Assembly: GCA_017163975.1 (NCBI GenBank) | Contig: JAFFSR010000244.1 | Location: 13,207,501-13,271,500, forward strand | DNA: 64,000 nucleotides | Reading direction: 5' to 3' | From: Anastatus disparis | Lineage: Eukaryota > Arthropoda > Insecta > Hymenoptera > Eupelmidae | Shown here: positions 62,637 through 64,000 of the stretch, piece by piece | Numbering within the stretch: position 1 is the first letter of the stretch | How the letters are laid out: every line of letters starts with the position of its first letter | Made by a program: the position numbers and the translations under genes | Notes under the pieces: model-generated | What the model was told of the DNA's origin: nothing | Databases searched by the model: none | The model's input: the letters and a program-made list of their open reading frames with translations, nothing else

Positions 62637-63203
62637 GATGGTTTGCTGTATCAAGAAATGCTCCGTCCAAATAAAATATTAAGTGATCCCAACAATATAT
62701 CTTTTACATGGTATTCTGACGGCGTTAGAATTTTTAAATCTTCCAAATACAATATTTGGACGTTTTATTTAACAATTAATGAATTTCCTTACAAAGAACA
62801 ACATAATATTGAAAATGTGTTGTTAATTGGCTTGTGGTTTAGAAAACTGAAACCTAAAGTTAATCTCTTTTTAACTTCCTTAAAAAATTCATTAAAAAAA
62901 TTGTATAAAGGCATAGATTTTGAAGTACCCAACGTAGATAAACCTATTAATGTTAAAGGTATAATTTTAAATGGCACGTGCAATTTGCCAGCTAAAGCAA
63001 TTTTTCGAAATATGTGTCAATACAACGGTGAATTCGGTTGTCAAATATGCAAACAGGAAAGCATTTTGATTGACAAATCAAGAGTATACCCTTTTGAAAA
63101 GAAATTAACTTTGCGAACTGATAGCGAAACCATTCTGCACGGTCAACAAACATATGTTAGTAATATTAAAGTTTGCGATGTTGAGGGACCAACAATGCTC
63201 TAA
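62616..63203 (+). pseudogene. Transposase fragment, tnp2/Transposase_21 (CACTA/EnSpm-like)
   Basis: The 195-codon frame resembles tnp2-type transposases: DIYDGLLYQ, SDPNNISFTWYSDGVRIFKS, TINEFPYKEQ, VLLIGLWFRK, CNLPAKAIFRNMCQYNGEFG and CQIC (C142, C145). D35 in the SDG motif is the position I would expect for the first catalytic acidic residue of this DDE-type family, by inference. Full-length members are several hundred residues longer on both sides. Here the N-terminus is cut, with the first four codons lying in palindrome sequence, and the frame stops after VEGPTML with no continuation of the family downstream. It is therefore a non-functional fragment of a cut-and-paste transposase. The frame itself is intact and codon-like, so decay is not advanced. 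Confidence 0.83.
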
Positions 63204-63668
63204 AATTGTACCAAAATTCATTACATTAACCGGTAGTCCAGGGGCAAACTACATAAGTCGTGGCCGACCAAGGTCCTCGATTCTAACCAGGTTTTTTTTA
63301 TATATTTTGACCTGCCGATTTCGAATTTTTTTGGGTAGAAAGTCTGAAAATGGCGCATTTAATAATTATTAACAATTTTTATAAACAAATTATAGAAATG
63401 CGTTTTTTCTAGAAAAAAAAAAAATATTATCATGTTTTTTAGGTTATTTTGAGCAAAAAAGGTTCTCATGAACATATTGCTAAAATGCACTAAATCGGCA
63501 GAAAACAATCACAGTTTGAAAAAACGCGATTTTTCAAAAATTTGACAGCTTATAGCTCAGCTTCTACTGCTTTAATTTTTACTCACAATAGCTTAAATTG
63601 TTTATAAAAATGTAAACTTAAAGATTACATTAGTTGGCGACAGTATTTATAATGAGTACATTACCCAT
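63204..63668. other. Non-coding DNA after the transposase fragment
   Basis: No continuation of the transposase is seen in any frame. The segment begins with fairly complex sequence (GTGGCCGACCAAGGTCCTCG near 63260), then becomes AT-rich. Confidence 0.5.
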
Positions 63669-63769
63669 TAATCGCTCAAAAAGTACTGTATACGCACACC
63701 CGCGCGCTGACCTGCGACGCCAGGGACTGTACATAGGTAAGCTGTAAATGGTACTTTTTTGGGCGATTA
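63669..63769. repeat. Short inverted repeat with GC-rich centre next to the right arm
   Basis: AATCGCTCAAAAAGTAC at the left and GTACTTTTTTGGGCGATT at the right pair with few mismatches around a centre containing CACCCGCGCGCTGACCTGCG. It abuts the 230-bp arm directly. Confidence 0.75.
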
Positions 63770-63770
63770 A

Positions 63771-64000
63771 ATTTTGAACAATAAAATATATGAACTATTT
63801 TCTTTAAGTTGTATTTATTAAAATTAAAAATGATTTAATCTTTTTCTTATTTACAAAAATGACATAAGTCGATTTGTGTTGATTAAATTTGATTTAACAT
63901 TTCTGTTACTCAAAAATTATTTCAACCAAATTGTAATGTAAATATACAATTAGTATAATATATTTTTTGTTATATTTATATTCGTAAAATTTGACTTGAA
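63771..64000. repeat. Right 230-bp arm of the long inverted repeat (continues past window)
   Basis: Reverse complement of 59796-60025 with no mismatch found by eye, running to the last base of the window. The element's right end is therefore outside the window. Confidence 0.93.

Noticed and set aside
30455..64000. Search for netrin LE2/LE3/NTR exons
   Set aside because: No cysteine-patterned, GC-balanced open segment with splice sites was seen; very short exons could still be missed by eye.
1..64000. CRISPR array, bacterial operons or rRNA
   Set aside because: Repeats are SINEs, MITEs, palindromes and microsatellites; no spacer-repeat periodicity and no prokaryotic gene organisation.

Overview
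This window is eukaryotic nuclear DNA, strongly AT-rich (I estimate about three quarters A+T by eye), with spliced genes, tRNA-derived SINEs, MITEs and DNA-transposon remnants. An insect is the best fit. The netrin sequence and AT-rich, intron-heavy layout suit Hymenoptera, possibly a parasitoid wasp, but the sequence alone does not prove the order.

Only two host genes can be supported, both on the + strand. At the left edge are the last two exons (1-105 and 631-817) of a protein ending in a BAH domain, most like the BAHD1-type chromatin proteins. They are followed by A-rich DNA to about 6990 that may be a very long 3' UTR. From about 7 to 28 kb lies intergenic DNA holding SINE copies and one 171-bp palindromic MITE. 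At about 28-29.2 kb a GC-raised, GA-repeat-containing region looks like the promoter and 5' UTR of a netrin gene. Its first coding exon (29182-30454) carries the signal peptide, the laminin N-terminal domain and the first LE module. No later netrin exon was found, so the rest of the window appears to be one intron of more than 33.5 kb.

That intron carries more copies of the same SINE family (nine copies or fragments in the window), a second 171-bp MITE inserted inside a SINE, an independent 141-bp hairpin MITE, and a few GC-raised patches that could be regulatory.

The last 4.5 kb (about 59.4-64.0 kb) is the most unusual part. Two 230-bp arms (59796-60025 and 63771-64000) are inverted and appear identical. 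Between them lie imperfect palindromes of one family, a very GC-rich block with three hairpins, a 300-bp foldback, about 680 bp of degenerate GATGGG-type repeats, and a fragment of a tnp2/Transposase_21 (CACTA/EnSpm-like) transposase. This looks like a composite, recently mobilised or gene-converted DNA element whose right end lies beyond the window. No CRISPR, rRNA or functional tRNA gene was seen.
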